A DNA stretch of 64,000 nt from an uncultured Lachnospiraceae bacterium (GTDB lineage: Bacteria > Bacillota > Clostridia > Lachnospirales > Lachnospiraceae): positions 230,115 through 294,114 of the forward strand of contig CAJTRA010000001.1 of NCBI GenBank assembly GCA_910578345.1, written 5' to 3'. Under the pieces are notes generated by a model. It was not told the origin of the DNA, did no database searches, and saw only the letters and a list, made by a program, of their open reading frames with translations. The translations under genes and the position numbers were made by a program. Shown here piece after piece: positions 43,456-51,670 of the stretch (positions within the stretch are counted from its first letter, which is position 1; every line of letters starts with the position of its first letter).

Positions 43456-43484
43456 ATTGTAACATTGTGAAGTTTTCTCTTCAA
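43456..43484 (-). promoter_or_regulatory. sigma-A-type promoter of the RelA/SpoT unit
   Basis: TTGAAG at 43479-43484 and TACAAT at 43456-43461, spacing exactly 17 bases, about 34 bases before the GTG start at 43422. It gives the three-gene unit its own promoter inside the large minus-strand operon. Confidence 0.6.
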
Positions 43485-43571
43485 CCTTTTATGCCATATC
43501 GGCATAATCACGGGTAACAGTTCCGTCTTCAGCTTCTCCAAATTTTCATTTTGACACTTTCTTAGAAACAC

Positions 43572-44714
43572 TCACAACATCAACGCCGTCCCAAGCGCCC
43601 ACGGATACGCGCCATACCGCTGCGGGTACTGTCCAAACCCTTCACATTCCCCGGAGCAGTCATAGACTCTGCCGTCCTTAATGGATTTCTCGACGGCATT
43701 CCTGCCGGCCTGCAGCGCCTGTTCATATTTCTGGTCCTGCAAAATGCCAAGCGCAATCCCCTGCTTCAGCGCAGCGCAGATCATGCCCGTGGCAGAGGTA
43801 TCTGCCGGTCCTTCCAGCGCCTGTAACTGCCAGGAAAAATAGCCGTCCTTGCGCTGAAACATAAGCGCCGCATCGACTATTCCTACATAAGAATCCGCCA
43901 GACGTTCTGCGCCATAAGCCGTCGCCATACATCCTGCCATACCGCGCAGCAGCCAGCCTACAGCCCGTCCCCAGCCTATGATGCCATACTTACAGTCGTC
44001 TTTGATCCGATAGCCATGATAGGGAAGTCCTGTCGTGTCGTCCATACCGTAGGCCAGGAAATTGAGAATCTGTTTCACGGCCAGTTCCATCGTCTCCTTC
44101 CTGTCATACGCTGCTCCGTATTGGTACAGGAACGGGCATGCCAATCCAATCGAGTCTGCAAAAATAAAACCATTCTTCTGTGCTTCCCGGTAAGGAAAGC
44201 TGCCTGCCTCGTCAACCGGATAGGAAAGTGCAAATGCCGCCAGTTTCTCCACTGCCTGGCGGTAACTTTCCAGCGTCTTCCTATTCATGACGCCATGGTC
44301 GTCTTCTTTGCCTTGATAGGTTTCCCACAGGCTAAGCAGTGTCTCTCCTGCCAGCAGATCATCCATCCACAGAATCTTGCAGCCTTTCTCAATCCATCTG
44401 TCATAGTAGCTTCGCAGCGTCCACTCGATCCATGCAGACTCCTGCCGCCCGTCGTGCTCTTCCGGATCGGACCGCCTGCTTATCTCCGCTCCCTTTTCGT
44501 CAGACTGTCTTTCCTCTATTTCCTGTCTGCACTGCCACAACCCCACGGCCAATAAGCCGGTAGGCCAGAAAATCAGATCCTGCGGCGCCTCTGTGCGTCG
44601 CAGTCCATATTTCTTGATCAAATACTTAAACCGATGCTTTCCATCCCAGACACCATAGGTCAGCAGATCCTGACACGCCGTGTCGATTAAGCTTTTCTTA
44701 TCCATTGATCCCAT
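43572..44714 (-). CDS. glycoside hydrolase GH88/GH105-like (unsaturated uronyl hydrolase type)
   Basis: A 380-residue, cytosolic alpha/alpha-barrel-type protein. Motifs include MDDTTGLPYHGYRIKDD near residue 224, IGWGRAVGWLLRGMAGCM near 246, FSWQLQALEGPADTSATGMI near 297 and GAYPWALGTALML at the end, matching YteR/RhiN-type proteins that remove unsaturated uronic acid ends from pectin-derived oligosaccharides by a vinyl-ether hydration. The catalytic Asp could be the one in GLPYHG or MDDT. It is odd in a biosynthetic locus; possibly it trims or recycles the polymer. No signal peptide. It ends 148 bases before the RelA/SpoT gene, a gap containing that unit's promoter. Confidence 0.75.
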   Translation of the reverse strand: MGSMDKKSLIDTACQDLLTYGVWDGKHRFKYLIKKYGLRRTEAPQDLIFWPTGLLAVGLWQCRQEIEERQSDEKGAEISRRSDPEEHDGRQESAWIEWTLRSYYDRWIEKGCKILWMDDLLAGETLLSLWETYQGKEDDHGVMNRKTLESYRQAVEKLAAFALSYPVDEAGSFPYREAQKNGFIFADSIGLACPFLYQYGAAYDRKETMELAVKQILNFLAYGMDDTTGLPYHGYRIKDDCKYGIIGWGRAVGWLLRGMAGCMATAYGAERLADSYVGIVDAALMFQRKDGYFSWQLQALEGPADTSATGMICAALKQGIALGILQDQKYEQALQAGRNAVEKSIKDGRVYDCSGECEGFGQYPQRYGAYPWALGTALML

Positions 44715-44735
44715 CCTTACGATTTCCTCAAACTG

Positions 44736-46280
44736 CTATGATATCGCTCCTCTTCGTCCCAGTTTCCCTTTCACCAGCGTCCACAAATACGCAAACTCTT
44801 TCGTCCGTCGAAACACCAATACAAACACCGTATTGTAAACAAAGGTAATGATCAGCGCCATCCCGGCAAAGGTGATCAAATTAACTTCCCCCATCACGAC
44901 CTGTTTCACCGGCACCATAGCCGCCGTCACTGCCGCGATCACCCCAATATACTTCGCCGAATCCACAAAATACGACCATGCACGTCTTCCAAAGCAATCC
45001 CGGTATATGATCACAGGCTGGATCAGATTGGCCATCACCCCGGACACCACCGTGCCCACATAGACGCCAGCAAGGCCAATATACTGAATACCAATGATCG
45101 ACAGCACCAGATTCACAATGCCCTGAAGCAGGGACAGGTATTTATCCTGTTCAAAAACCCCCGCCGCAATCTTGAAATTGACCAATACGATCCTTCCGCC
45201 CTTGAAATACAGATCGATCAGAATCAATGTCAGCACGGCCTGCCCCAATTTCCAGCTGTCGTCCAGCCAGATCCCCGCAACAAGCGGCGTCAGAAGCAGA
45301 AAGAACCCGACCGCCGCAAATCCATACAGCCAGCAGGCAAAGAACCGGTACACCTTAAACATGGCATACTGCTTCTCTTTGGACTCCGTAGCCACCAGAT
45401 TCCCGAATCCGGAGATCACGGAATTAAAGATCACACTGATAAAGTTTGCCACATAAGTGATGATCATCGTATAATTGCCTACGATCCCTACCCAGTCTAC
45501 ATTCATGAACCAGGTAATGATTACCGTGTCCGTGGACAATCTCGCCACATCCCCGATCTTATGGAACATCAGCGCTTTCGTCTTTGTGACGACAACGTCT
45601 GTCTCCTGCTTCTCCAGTTTCCTGACATTTCTATCACGCAGATAGGGATAGAGTCTGTTAAAATAAAGACTCACAAAAATTTTCTGTACCAGTTCCACTG
45701 CTGCCTGGATCAACAGATACAACAGGAAGTTCTTCGTCACATACAGCACGACAATCTGCGCGAACACTGTGACGATCTTCGTAATCGTCGCAATGTTCGT
45801 CTGGATATAATTGCGTTGCTGCGCATTGGCCAGACTATATTTATAAGCCACGAAATAAGTACTCACCGTGTTAAAAAGGAAGATCAGATAATAGATCGTC
45901 AGTTCCCTGCCTGAGATCGCCCCCCGCTCGCTTTCCTTGATCAGATATGGCAGAAAAGGGGTAAGCGCAAGGCCGATCACCGCTATGACTCCTGCGATCG
46001 CCATATAAGCTGTCCGGTACAGCCGCATATAAGACTTGATCTTTTCCTGATCCCCCTGAGCCACCGGCTTATATAAGCTGTAATTTAAGGCACTTCCGAT
46101 CCCCAGCTCCGCCAGGGAAAGCATGCTTAAAATATCCGTATACAGGCTGTTGACTCCTAAAAGCGTCCTGCCAAGCGTCCTGATAAACACATCCCGCTGC
46201 AGAAGTCCCATCGCCAGGATTATGAAATTACTGATATAGCCAAAGAAAATATTCTTCTCGGCCTGTTTGACTCTACCCAT
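44736..46280 (-). CDS. wzx: Wzx-type polysaccharide flippase
   Basis: The ATG at 46280 (MGRVKQAEKNIFFGYISNFI) is chosen; it overlaps the pyruvyltransferase gene by 8 bases. About 514 residues with twelve to fourteen hydrophobic helices and cytoplasmic ends. The N-terminal RTLGRTLLGVNSLYTDILSM and SALNYSLYKPVAQGDQEKIK are characteristic of the PST/MATE-like flippases of Gram-positive loci, which move undecaprenyl-linked repeat units across the membrane in exchange for cations. Gene symbol is by role, not by close homology. It suggests a Wzx/Wzy route in this block, alongside three ABC flippases. Confidence 0.85.
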   Translation of the reverse strand: MGRVKQAEKNIFFGYISNFIILAMGLLQRDVFIRTLGRTLLGVNSLYTDILSMLSLAELGIGSALNYSLYKPVAQGDQEKIKSYMRLYRTAYMAIAGVIAVIGLALTPFLPYLIKESERGAISGRELTIYYLIFLFNTVSTYFVAYKYSLANAQQRNYIQTNIATITKIVTVFAQIVVLYVTKNFLLYLLIQAAVELVQKIFVSLYFNRLYPYLRDRNVRKLEKQETDVVVTKTKALMFHKIGDVARLSTDTVIITWFMNVDWVGIVGNYTMIITYVANFISVIFNSVISGFGNLVATESKEKQYAMFKVYRFFACWLYGFAAVGFFLLLTPLVAGIWLDDSWKLGQAVLTLILIDLYFKGGRIVLVNFKIAAGVFEQDKYLSLLQGIVNLVLSIIGIQYIGLAGVYVGTVVSGVMANLIQPVIIYRDCFGRRAWSYFVDSAKYIGVIAAVTAAMVPVKQVVMGEVNLITFAGMALIITFVYNTVFVLVFRRTKEFAYLWTLVKGKLGRRGAIS

Positions 46281-47454
46281 GACATTCCACCCAGATCCTC
46301 CGGATTTCATCTCCTGCCGCCCTTGCCCTTTCCCGGTACTGCGGCATCACTGCTTCCAGCCTGTCACGGATCTGCCCTTCCCGCTCCATCATCCAGTCAT
46401 ATGCCTGAATCAATTCTTCCGGGTCCTCCAATGCCTGGACTGGCAGAACATAGTTCTCCTCTGTCCCGAACAGATCTCTCGCGATCCCCCGCGCCTTCAC
46501 GGAATATCCCACCACAAGCGTAGGGACACAGCTTGAATAGGCGGCAATCGTTGCATGGGTCCTGGCTCCTATGAAAACTTTGCACTGGGAAATGATATAT
46601 TTCAACTTCTGACAGGGCAGATCCGGGAAAAGCAGCACTCTCTCATTGGCCTCAAATCCCCGGTAAAGTTCCTTAAGCGTCAGCCGGTCGTCATTATAAT
46701 TCCACATGACATGAGGAATCAACGCCACGCTGTCCTTGGTCGTCTGTAAGATATGGTCGATCAGTTTGCGGTAATTCGCCAGCGTGATCCCGTCTACCTT
46801 TTCATGCCGGACGATCATCGGACTGACATTGATCCCGATCGTCCCTCCGGCCGCAAATCTCTCTGGAAGCTGTATTTTCTCTGCCTCCAGCGCAAAAGCC
46901 GGATCGGGAAACAGTTTCACATTCTCCACCACACCGGCCCTCTGCAAAGCCTCCGCCGTGATCGACTCCCTGGGCGTGATCAGTGTATACCGCTTCATAT
47001 CCGCTACAACTTCCGGTTCCTTTAACAATTCCGGTTCCAGTGAGCACCCCCAGAGAATCGTCTTCGCTCCTGCCCTGACAAAAGTGCTGTTTGCAACGAT
47101 CGCTTCCTTCTTAGAGATCTCGTAGCAATACATATCACCGCCCGTGGAGATGTACAGCGGCGCACGATTTTTACCCAAAACCGCGCGAAAACGGTAGCGC
47201 ATAAAAGATTCCGGGTCATGAAACACCGCACGCCATGCATAATACCAGACGTGTGCAAAGAAGTGTTCCGCAATTTTCCTCTCCTGCAGAATATCACACA
47301 ACGGACCCAGCGAATAGAATCTGTCCTCCTTCTCGCTGTTGGTCACAAGAAGCTTTGGAAGATCCTCGATCATATGGCAGGTGCTGTTCAAGATCGCCTC
47401 ACAGCCATGATTCCCACTGCCGCCATGCAAATAAAATACAATCGTATCGTTCAT
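46273..47454 (-). CDS. polysaccharide pyruvyltransferase-family protein
   Basis: ATG at 47454 (MNDTIVFYLHGGSGNHGCEAIL) has GAGG 9 bases upstream. An upstream GTG in frame overlaps the previous gene's stop. About 393 residues of GT-B-like fold. YFLHGG-type opening with the NHGCEA loop, AKTILWGCSLEPELL near residue 130, TLITPRESITAEAL near 155 and IGARTHATIAAYSSCVPTLVV near 295 are the CsaB/GumL family features; the Arg-Thr-His triad binds PEP. They add a ketal pyruvate to a sugar. In many Clostridia loci this family is degenerate, so the exact modification is uncertain. Confidence 0.85.
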   Translation of the reverse strand: MNDTIVFYLHGGSGNHGCEAILNSTCHMIEDLPKLLVTNSEKEDRFYSLGPLCDILQERKIAEHFFAHVWYYAWRAVFHDPESFMRYRFRAVLGKNRAPLYISTGGDMYCYEISKKEAIVANSTFVRAGAKTILWGCSLEPELLKEPEVVADMKRYTLITPRESITAEALQRAGVVENVKLFPDPAFALEAEKIQLPERFAAGGTIGINVSPMIVRHEKVDGITLANYRKLIDHILQTTKDSVALIPHVMWNYNDDRLTLKELYRGFEANERVLLFPDLPCQKLKYIISQCKVFIGARTHATIAAYSSCVPTLVVGYSVKARGIARDLFGTEENYVLPVQALEDPEELIQAYDWMMEREGQIRDRLEAVMPQYRERARAAGDEIRRIWVECHG

Positions 47455-47465
47455 CCCGTTCATCC

Positions 47466-48494
47466 TCACTTCTTATGTTTATCATACCGCTTCACAATCA
47501 TCCGTAAGATCCGTAACAGAATCTGATTCGGATACCGCATCCCCAGATACAAAAGTGCATTCGCCCGGCTGGTCACGGATACCGGTGTACTCTCAATCCG
47601 CTCCCGCACTTCCGGCTTTCGAAAGATCCTTTGTATCTTACCAATACCATTTCTCTCCGGGTTTCGCAATTCATTCTTCATGACGTACAACATCATATAA
47701 CAGTATTCCCGGTTGATCTTTTTCTCCCCGTCCGGTATCTTCTGATCCTGAATGATCCTCTTAAGCGCCCGATACCAGCCTTCCACACTCTCCGCATTCT
47801 GCGGATCGTAGCCATGTACGATAGAATCTTCCACATAACGGTAATGATAGAAAAGCGCTCTCTCCATGATCACGATCCGGCTCGCCTTAAGAAGCGCCGG
47901 ATAGATCAGGTTGAAATCGTCTCCCATCCGCAGTTTCGTATCATAGTATTTCTCATTACCGTCAAAGACAGACTTTTCACAAAGTTTCATACAGCGGGAC
48001 ATGGGAATGATCCGGCTCTCCCGTCCCAGCAGCCTATCCTTGACTTCTTCCTGCAGTTTCTTTCCCTCATATATGCCCGGCGTAAGCGGCATGATGACAT
48101 TCACCGTCTCTCTGCGCTTTTCCAGCACATGATTACAGCAGACAATCTCGCCTTTCTGACCTACAAGACACTGTACCATCTTCTCAAGCATCTCCCGGCT
48201 GACATGATCGTCGCTGTCAAGAAACATGTAGTAATCCCCGGACGCCTCCTTAAGACCAGTCATCACCGCTGCCGTAGGGCCTCCATTTTCCTGGTGAAAC
48301 ACGCTGACGCGCGGCTCCTTCGCGGCATAATCATCACAGACTGCACCGCTTGTGTCCGTCGATCCGTCATCCACCAACAGCAGCTCCCAATTTGTATAAG
48401 TCTGCGCCAGAACACTGTCGATGCACTCTTCCAGATAGTCTTTTTTATTATAAACAGGAACGATCACGCTGACCTTATACTGTGGTCTCTTCAT
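47466..48494 (-). CDS. GT2 glycosyltransferase
   Basis: A 342-residue GT-A enzyme. VSVIVPVYNKKDYLEECIDS and LLLVDDGSTDTSG open it, YYMFLDSDDHVSREML near residue 91 is the DxD region, and GEKKINREYCYMMLY near 265 is in the helical tail. The acidic tail end is basic and helical, consistent with peripheral membrane binding. GAGGG stands 7 bases before the ATG. An 81-base gap upstream carries a short hairpin (48539-48558). Sugar not predictable. Confidence 0.87.
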   Translation of the reverse strand: MKRPQYKVSVIVPVYNKKDYLEECIDSVLAQTYTNWELLLVDDGSTDTSGAVCDDYAAKEPRVSVFHQENGGPTAAVMTGLKEASGDYYMFLDSDDHVSREMLEKMVQCLVGQKGEIVCCNHVLEKRRETVNVIMPLTPGIYEGKKLQEEVKDRLLGRESRIIPMSRCMKLCEKSVFDGNEKYYDTKLRMGDDFNLIYPALLKASRIVIMERALFYHYRYVEDSIVHGYDPQNAESVEGWYRALKRIIQDQKIPDGEKKINREYCYMMLYVMKNELRNPERNGIGKIQRIFRKPEVRERIESTPVSVTSRANALLYLGMRYPNQILLRILRMIVKRYDKHKK

Positions 48495-48538
48495 ATGCTT
48501 CCCTCCGCCTGAACCAACTTCTCACACTAACCATGCAG

Positions 48539-48558
48539 ATCACAAGCCTGCCTGTGAT
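48539..48558 (-). repeat. short intergenic hairpin, family 2, copy 2
   Basis: ATCACA (48539-48544) with TGTGAT (48553-48558) around the loop AGCCTGCC. Flanking bases align with the copies at 27017 and 61803. It lies in the 81-base gap before the GT2 gene at 47466. No U-tract follows. Confidence 0.5.
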
Positions 48559-48575
48559 ACTGTCGAACTATCTCC

Positions 48576-49502
48576 TCAGACTACATCCCCCTGCGGCGTG
48601 ACAAGCACCCATCCCTCCCACAGCGCTTTCATCTGTTCCGGTACGCATACCTGTGTATTCTTATGAATAGACGGCCGGACCATGATCTTCCCCTCGTGCG
48701 GATTCAGTCTGGCGCCCCAGAAACTGAAGGTGCTGTTCGCGCAGATATTATGTCTGCAATGGCTCATCAACATCATATCATAGAAACTGTTCTTCCCACG
48801 ATTTAAGTCAATGATCTCTACTTCTTTCCCCCGGTAATGTGCCTCCACATAAGGAATATCATCCGAAAAGAAATAGAATCTCGCACCCGGAACATGCTCC
48901 TTCACATAAGCGATCGCTCTGTCATAATAGGCCTCCGTACAGATTCCTCCGAATAGTTCCCGGTTGACCGTATCCAGGTAATCTCCCCGGCGGATATGGA
49001 CACTGACGGACACCGTCTCTTCCATTCTCGCCGCCGCCGCATCATTTCTCTTCTGCAATTCCTGATCCTTACAGGGTGGAAAAGAAAGTTCTTCCCGCAG
49101 GACTTCCAGGATATCCGCATAATATTTCTCACAGGCCCAATATCCTACCAGATACTTTCTCTCCATGGAGAAGACCTGCTCATGATACAGACCAGACTCT
49201 ACAAAAAAGGGAGCCGACGCGGGACATAACTTCCTCCTGACCTTACTGACAGCGCTTTCCGGCTCCTCCCACATTCTGCCAAGAACGCAGCGCACTTCCT
49301 CTTCCGATGCCGCCCGGTAGGGCAGCGGATCCAGATAATCCAGTTCCAGTTCTCTGCCCGCCGGAATATTAGCCTGCAGCGCTTTGTTATGAAACCAGGA
49401 AGTATCCAATCTCACATTCTTGCCGATCAATTCTAATTTCCTATACAACGCATATTGCTGCAACTGGTTGCCCAGCCCGCCCATCGCCTTAACGATCACC
49501 AT
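48576..49502 (-). CDS. GT11 alpha-1,2-fucosyltransferase-like protein
   Basis: ATG at 49502 (MVIVKAMGGLGNQLQQYALY) with GGGAG 7 bases upstream; nine codons of upstream open frame are ignored. About 308 residues. GGLGNQLQQYA at the N-terminus and VSVHIRRGDYLDT near residue 165 are the two GT11 motifs (the HxRRxDY Arg binds GDP-fucose). CRHNICANSTFSFWGARLN near 253 is the third conserved block. Inverting GDP-fucose-dependent enzymes of FutC type, adding alpha-1,2-fucose. No GDP-fucose synthesis genes are in the window. One of three GT11-type genes here. Confidence 0.87.
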   Translation of the reverse strand: MVIVKAMGGLGNQLQQYALYRKLELIGKNVRLDTSWFHNKALQANIPAGRELELDYLDPLPYRAASEEEVRCVLGRMWEEPESAVSKVRRKLCPASAPFFVESGLYHEQVFSMERKYLVGYWACEKYYADILEVLREELSFPPCKDQELQKRNDAAAARMEETVSVSVHIRRGDYLDTVNRELFGGICTEAYYDRAIAYVKEHVPGARFYFFSDDIPYVEAHYRGKEVEIIDLNRGKNSFYDMMLMSHCRHNICANSTFSFWGARLNPHEGKIMVRPSIHKNTQVCVPEQMKALWEGWVLVTPQGDVV

Positions 49503-49532
49503 ATGCTTTCTCCCTCTTTGCCGCGGCATTTT

Positions 49533-50597
49533 TCATAGATCCGCGCCGCGTCTTCTATTCTGTCTGGCCTGTATCTGCAAATGATACAGCCACAGATATC
49601 CTGACGGGCAGACCAGAAACACTGCCGTTTTCATCCGGTATCCGATCGATAATCTGCCAAATGCCCCGGAAACAAGCAGCGCTTCTTTCAGGCTCTTATG
49701 ACAGCTTCTTACATATTCCCGGCAATCACGCCTGCCCTTCGCATCTAGCGCGGCAAGCTTCCCGGCAGTCAGCATGATCCCTACTAACAGAAGAGAGGTG
49801 ACTTGTGCGTCCAGTGTCTGGTCGAATACCCTGACTTCCCGTCTCGCCATCTGCCAGCAGTTGATCTGATCCATATAGCGAGGCGTAAATTCCCGGTTGA
49901 TCGCTCCTGCGGAATTCTGGAAATAGCCATATCCGGCATACGTTATCTCTACAAACTGCTCCACGAACGGAAGAAGTCTGATCAAAAACAACATATCTTC
50001 CCCAATCGTCAAATTTTCCTGGAATCTTACTTTCTCTATCACTTCCCTACGGTAGAGTTTACTCCAGCACCGGCTGTTGCCGCATAGAATTGCTTCTTTC
50101 AGATATCTGTGGGACGTGTAGGTTTCAGCATTCTCTTTCATGCCCCGCTCGCCCGGCGCAAACATCTGTCCGCTGTCTCCCGTCTGCCCCGCCTGACTCT
50201 GGCGCCATTCTTTCTCATTCCTCCAGCAGAAAAACCGGCATCCGGCCACATCACTGCCCGTCTTATCGATCCATTCGTATAGTCTCTGTATCATCTCCGG
50301 TAACAGCCTGTCATCCGCATCCACGAAGGTAATAAACTCCCCCTTTGCCGCCTCCATGCCTCTGTTTCTTGCCGCGGACACCCCTTCATCCCGCATGGTC
50401 AGCACTCGGACTATATCATAGGCTTCCGTCAGCTCTTCGCACACCCTGCCGGTCTGATCCGTAGAACCATCGTTGACGATGATGATCTCCAGATTTCTGT
50501 AAGACTGCGCCGCGATACTCTCAATACAGTTGCTCAAATATGCTTCTCCGTTATAGACCGGAACGATCACACTGATCAGGGGTTTTACCTTGTCCAT
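49533..50597 (-). CDS. GT2 glycosyltransferase
   Basis: ATG at 50597 (MDKVKPLISVIVPVYNGEAY) is chosen: TGAGGG lies 5 bases upstream and the stop of the preceding GT4 overlaps an ATGA just before it. About 354 residues. LISVIVPVYNGEAYLSNCIES, IIIVNDGSTDQTG, ITFVDADDRLLPEMI near residue 92 (DxD) are GT2 marks. A Gln/Trp-rich stretch at 120-155 is an insert not usual for the family. The C-terminal third is helical and basic. Follows the GT4 at 50606 in one translational run. Confidence 0.85.
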   Translation of the reverse strand: MDKVKPLISVIVPVYNGEAYLSNCIESIAAQSYRNLEIIIVNDGSTDQTGRVCEELTEAYDIVRVLTMRDEGVSAARNRGMEAAKGEFITFVDADDRLLPEMIQRLYEWIDKTGSDVAGCRFFCWRNEKEWRQSQAGQTGDSGQMFAPGERGMKENAETYTSHRYLKEAILCGNSRCWSKLYRREVIEKVRFQENLTIGEDMLFLIRLLPFVEQFVEITYAGYGYFQNSAGAINREFTPRYMDQINCWQMARREVRVFDQTLDAQVTSLLLVGIMLTAGKLAALDAKGRRDCREYVRSCHKSLKEALLVSGAFGRLSIGYRMKTAVFLVCPSGYLWLYHLQIQARQNRRRGADL

Positions 50598-50605
50598 AGC
50601 AGCCC

Positions 50606-51670
50606 TCATTTCTGTCCGCTGACTTGTGCATAGATCTCCATAAGCCGTCCGATATTCTTCTCCATGGAAAACTCTTCCTCCACCTTCCTGCGGGCATTTG
50701 CTCCCAGCCTGCGGCACAGCTCATCATCCTCTAACAGTCTTATAAGCCCTTCTGCCAGCGTCCGGGTGTCCTGTGGCCTGGCAAAGATTCCTGTCTCTCC
50801 GTCCACAATCATGTCCGGGATACCGCCCGTCTTGGACGCCACGATACCGCAGGAGGCCGCCATCGCCTCCAGAATCGAGACAGACTGCCCCTCAAAGTAA
50901 GAGGGCATCACGAAAATATCACACATCTGCAGATATGCCTGCTTTTTCTTTCCGCTGATCCATCCTAAATCCGTGACAAGGTCCTTCAACGCCCGTGCCT
51001 CTTCCTGTAATTCCCGATCCTCCCAGATTCCTCCCAGATACAGATGCACCCCCGGAAACCGCTCCTTCAGCCGCGGCATGACTGCAAGCAGTTCGCCGAT
51101 CCCTTTCGCCCTGCATAACCTTCCCAGAAAAAGAATCTTGTGAACGCCGTACTGTTTTGTCTCTTCTCCTGGAATCTGAATGGCATCTGGAAATACCGTA
51201 ATCTTCTCCCGGCCAATGATCTTTCCGAAGAAATCCTTCCAGACTGTTCCCAGCACCAGAAAAGCATCCCCCATGGAGAGTACCTTCCGCACGCTCCGTC
51301 TGCCCCTGGCACCTAACTGCTTTTCATAGAATTCCGGGAAATTTCCTCCGTGCTGATGAATAACCACCTTCTTGTGACAGGCCTTCGCCGTCCGGATAAA
51401 GAAGGACTTCCGGTAATAACTTAAATCCGACGCCACATTGACATGCACGATCTCATACTGTGGAAGTTTTCCCAGAAACCGCAGGTATGCTTTCGCCGCT
51501 GTAAACAGTTTCCTTCCCTTAGAGCCTTCCACCATTGTACCGATATAATACAGATCGAGCAGCCGATCTAAACCAGCGTCATAATAATTGTTGACTACGC
51601 CCGAAATACCGCCATGGACACTTCTGTCCGGGCCGACCATCAAAACCTTCCATCTGTCTTTTCCCATCAT
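50606..51670 (-). CDS. GT4 family glycosyltransferase
   Basis: ATG at 51670 (MMGKDRWKVLMVGPDRSVHGGIS) forms an ATGA overlap with the stop of the priming transferase; AAAGG lies 6 bases upstream. About 354 residues. HGGISGVVNNYYDAG is the acceptor-side loop, ILFLGRLCRAKGIGELL near residue 180 is the donor linker, and MPSYFEGQSVSILEAMAASCG near 255 holds the E-x7-E. Being coupled to the priming enzyme, it is a good candidate for adding the second sugar of a repeat unit. Confidence 0.87.
   Translation of the reverse strand: MMGKDRWKVLMVGPDRSVHGGISGVVNNYYDAGLDRLLDLYYIGTMVEGSKGRKLFTAAKAYLRFLGKLPQYEIVHVNVASDLSYYRKSFFIRTAKACHKKVVIHQHGGNFPEFYEKQLGARGRRSVRKVLSMGDAFLVLGTVWKDFFGKIIGREKITVFPDAIQIPGEETKQYGVHKILFLGRLCRAKGIGELLAVMPRLKERFPGVHLYLGGIWEDRELQEEARALKDLVTDLGWISGKKKQAYLQMCDIFVMPSYFEGQSVSILEAMAASCGIVASKTGGIPDMIVDGETGIFARPQDTRTLAEGLIRLLEDDELCRRLGANARRKVEEEFSMEKNIGRLMEIYAQVSGQK

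Noticed and set aside
47631..48512. Long plus-strand open frame of 293 codons antisense to the GT2 gene at 47466
   Set aside because: Composition is His/Ile/Leu-rich with no family motif, and it runs exactly opposite a GT2 gene with full motifs. It is a shadow of codon bias on the minus strand.
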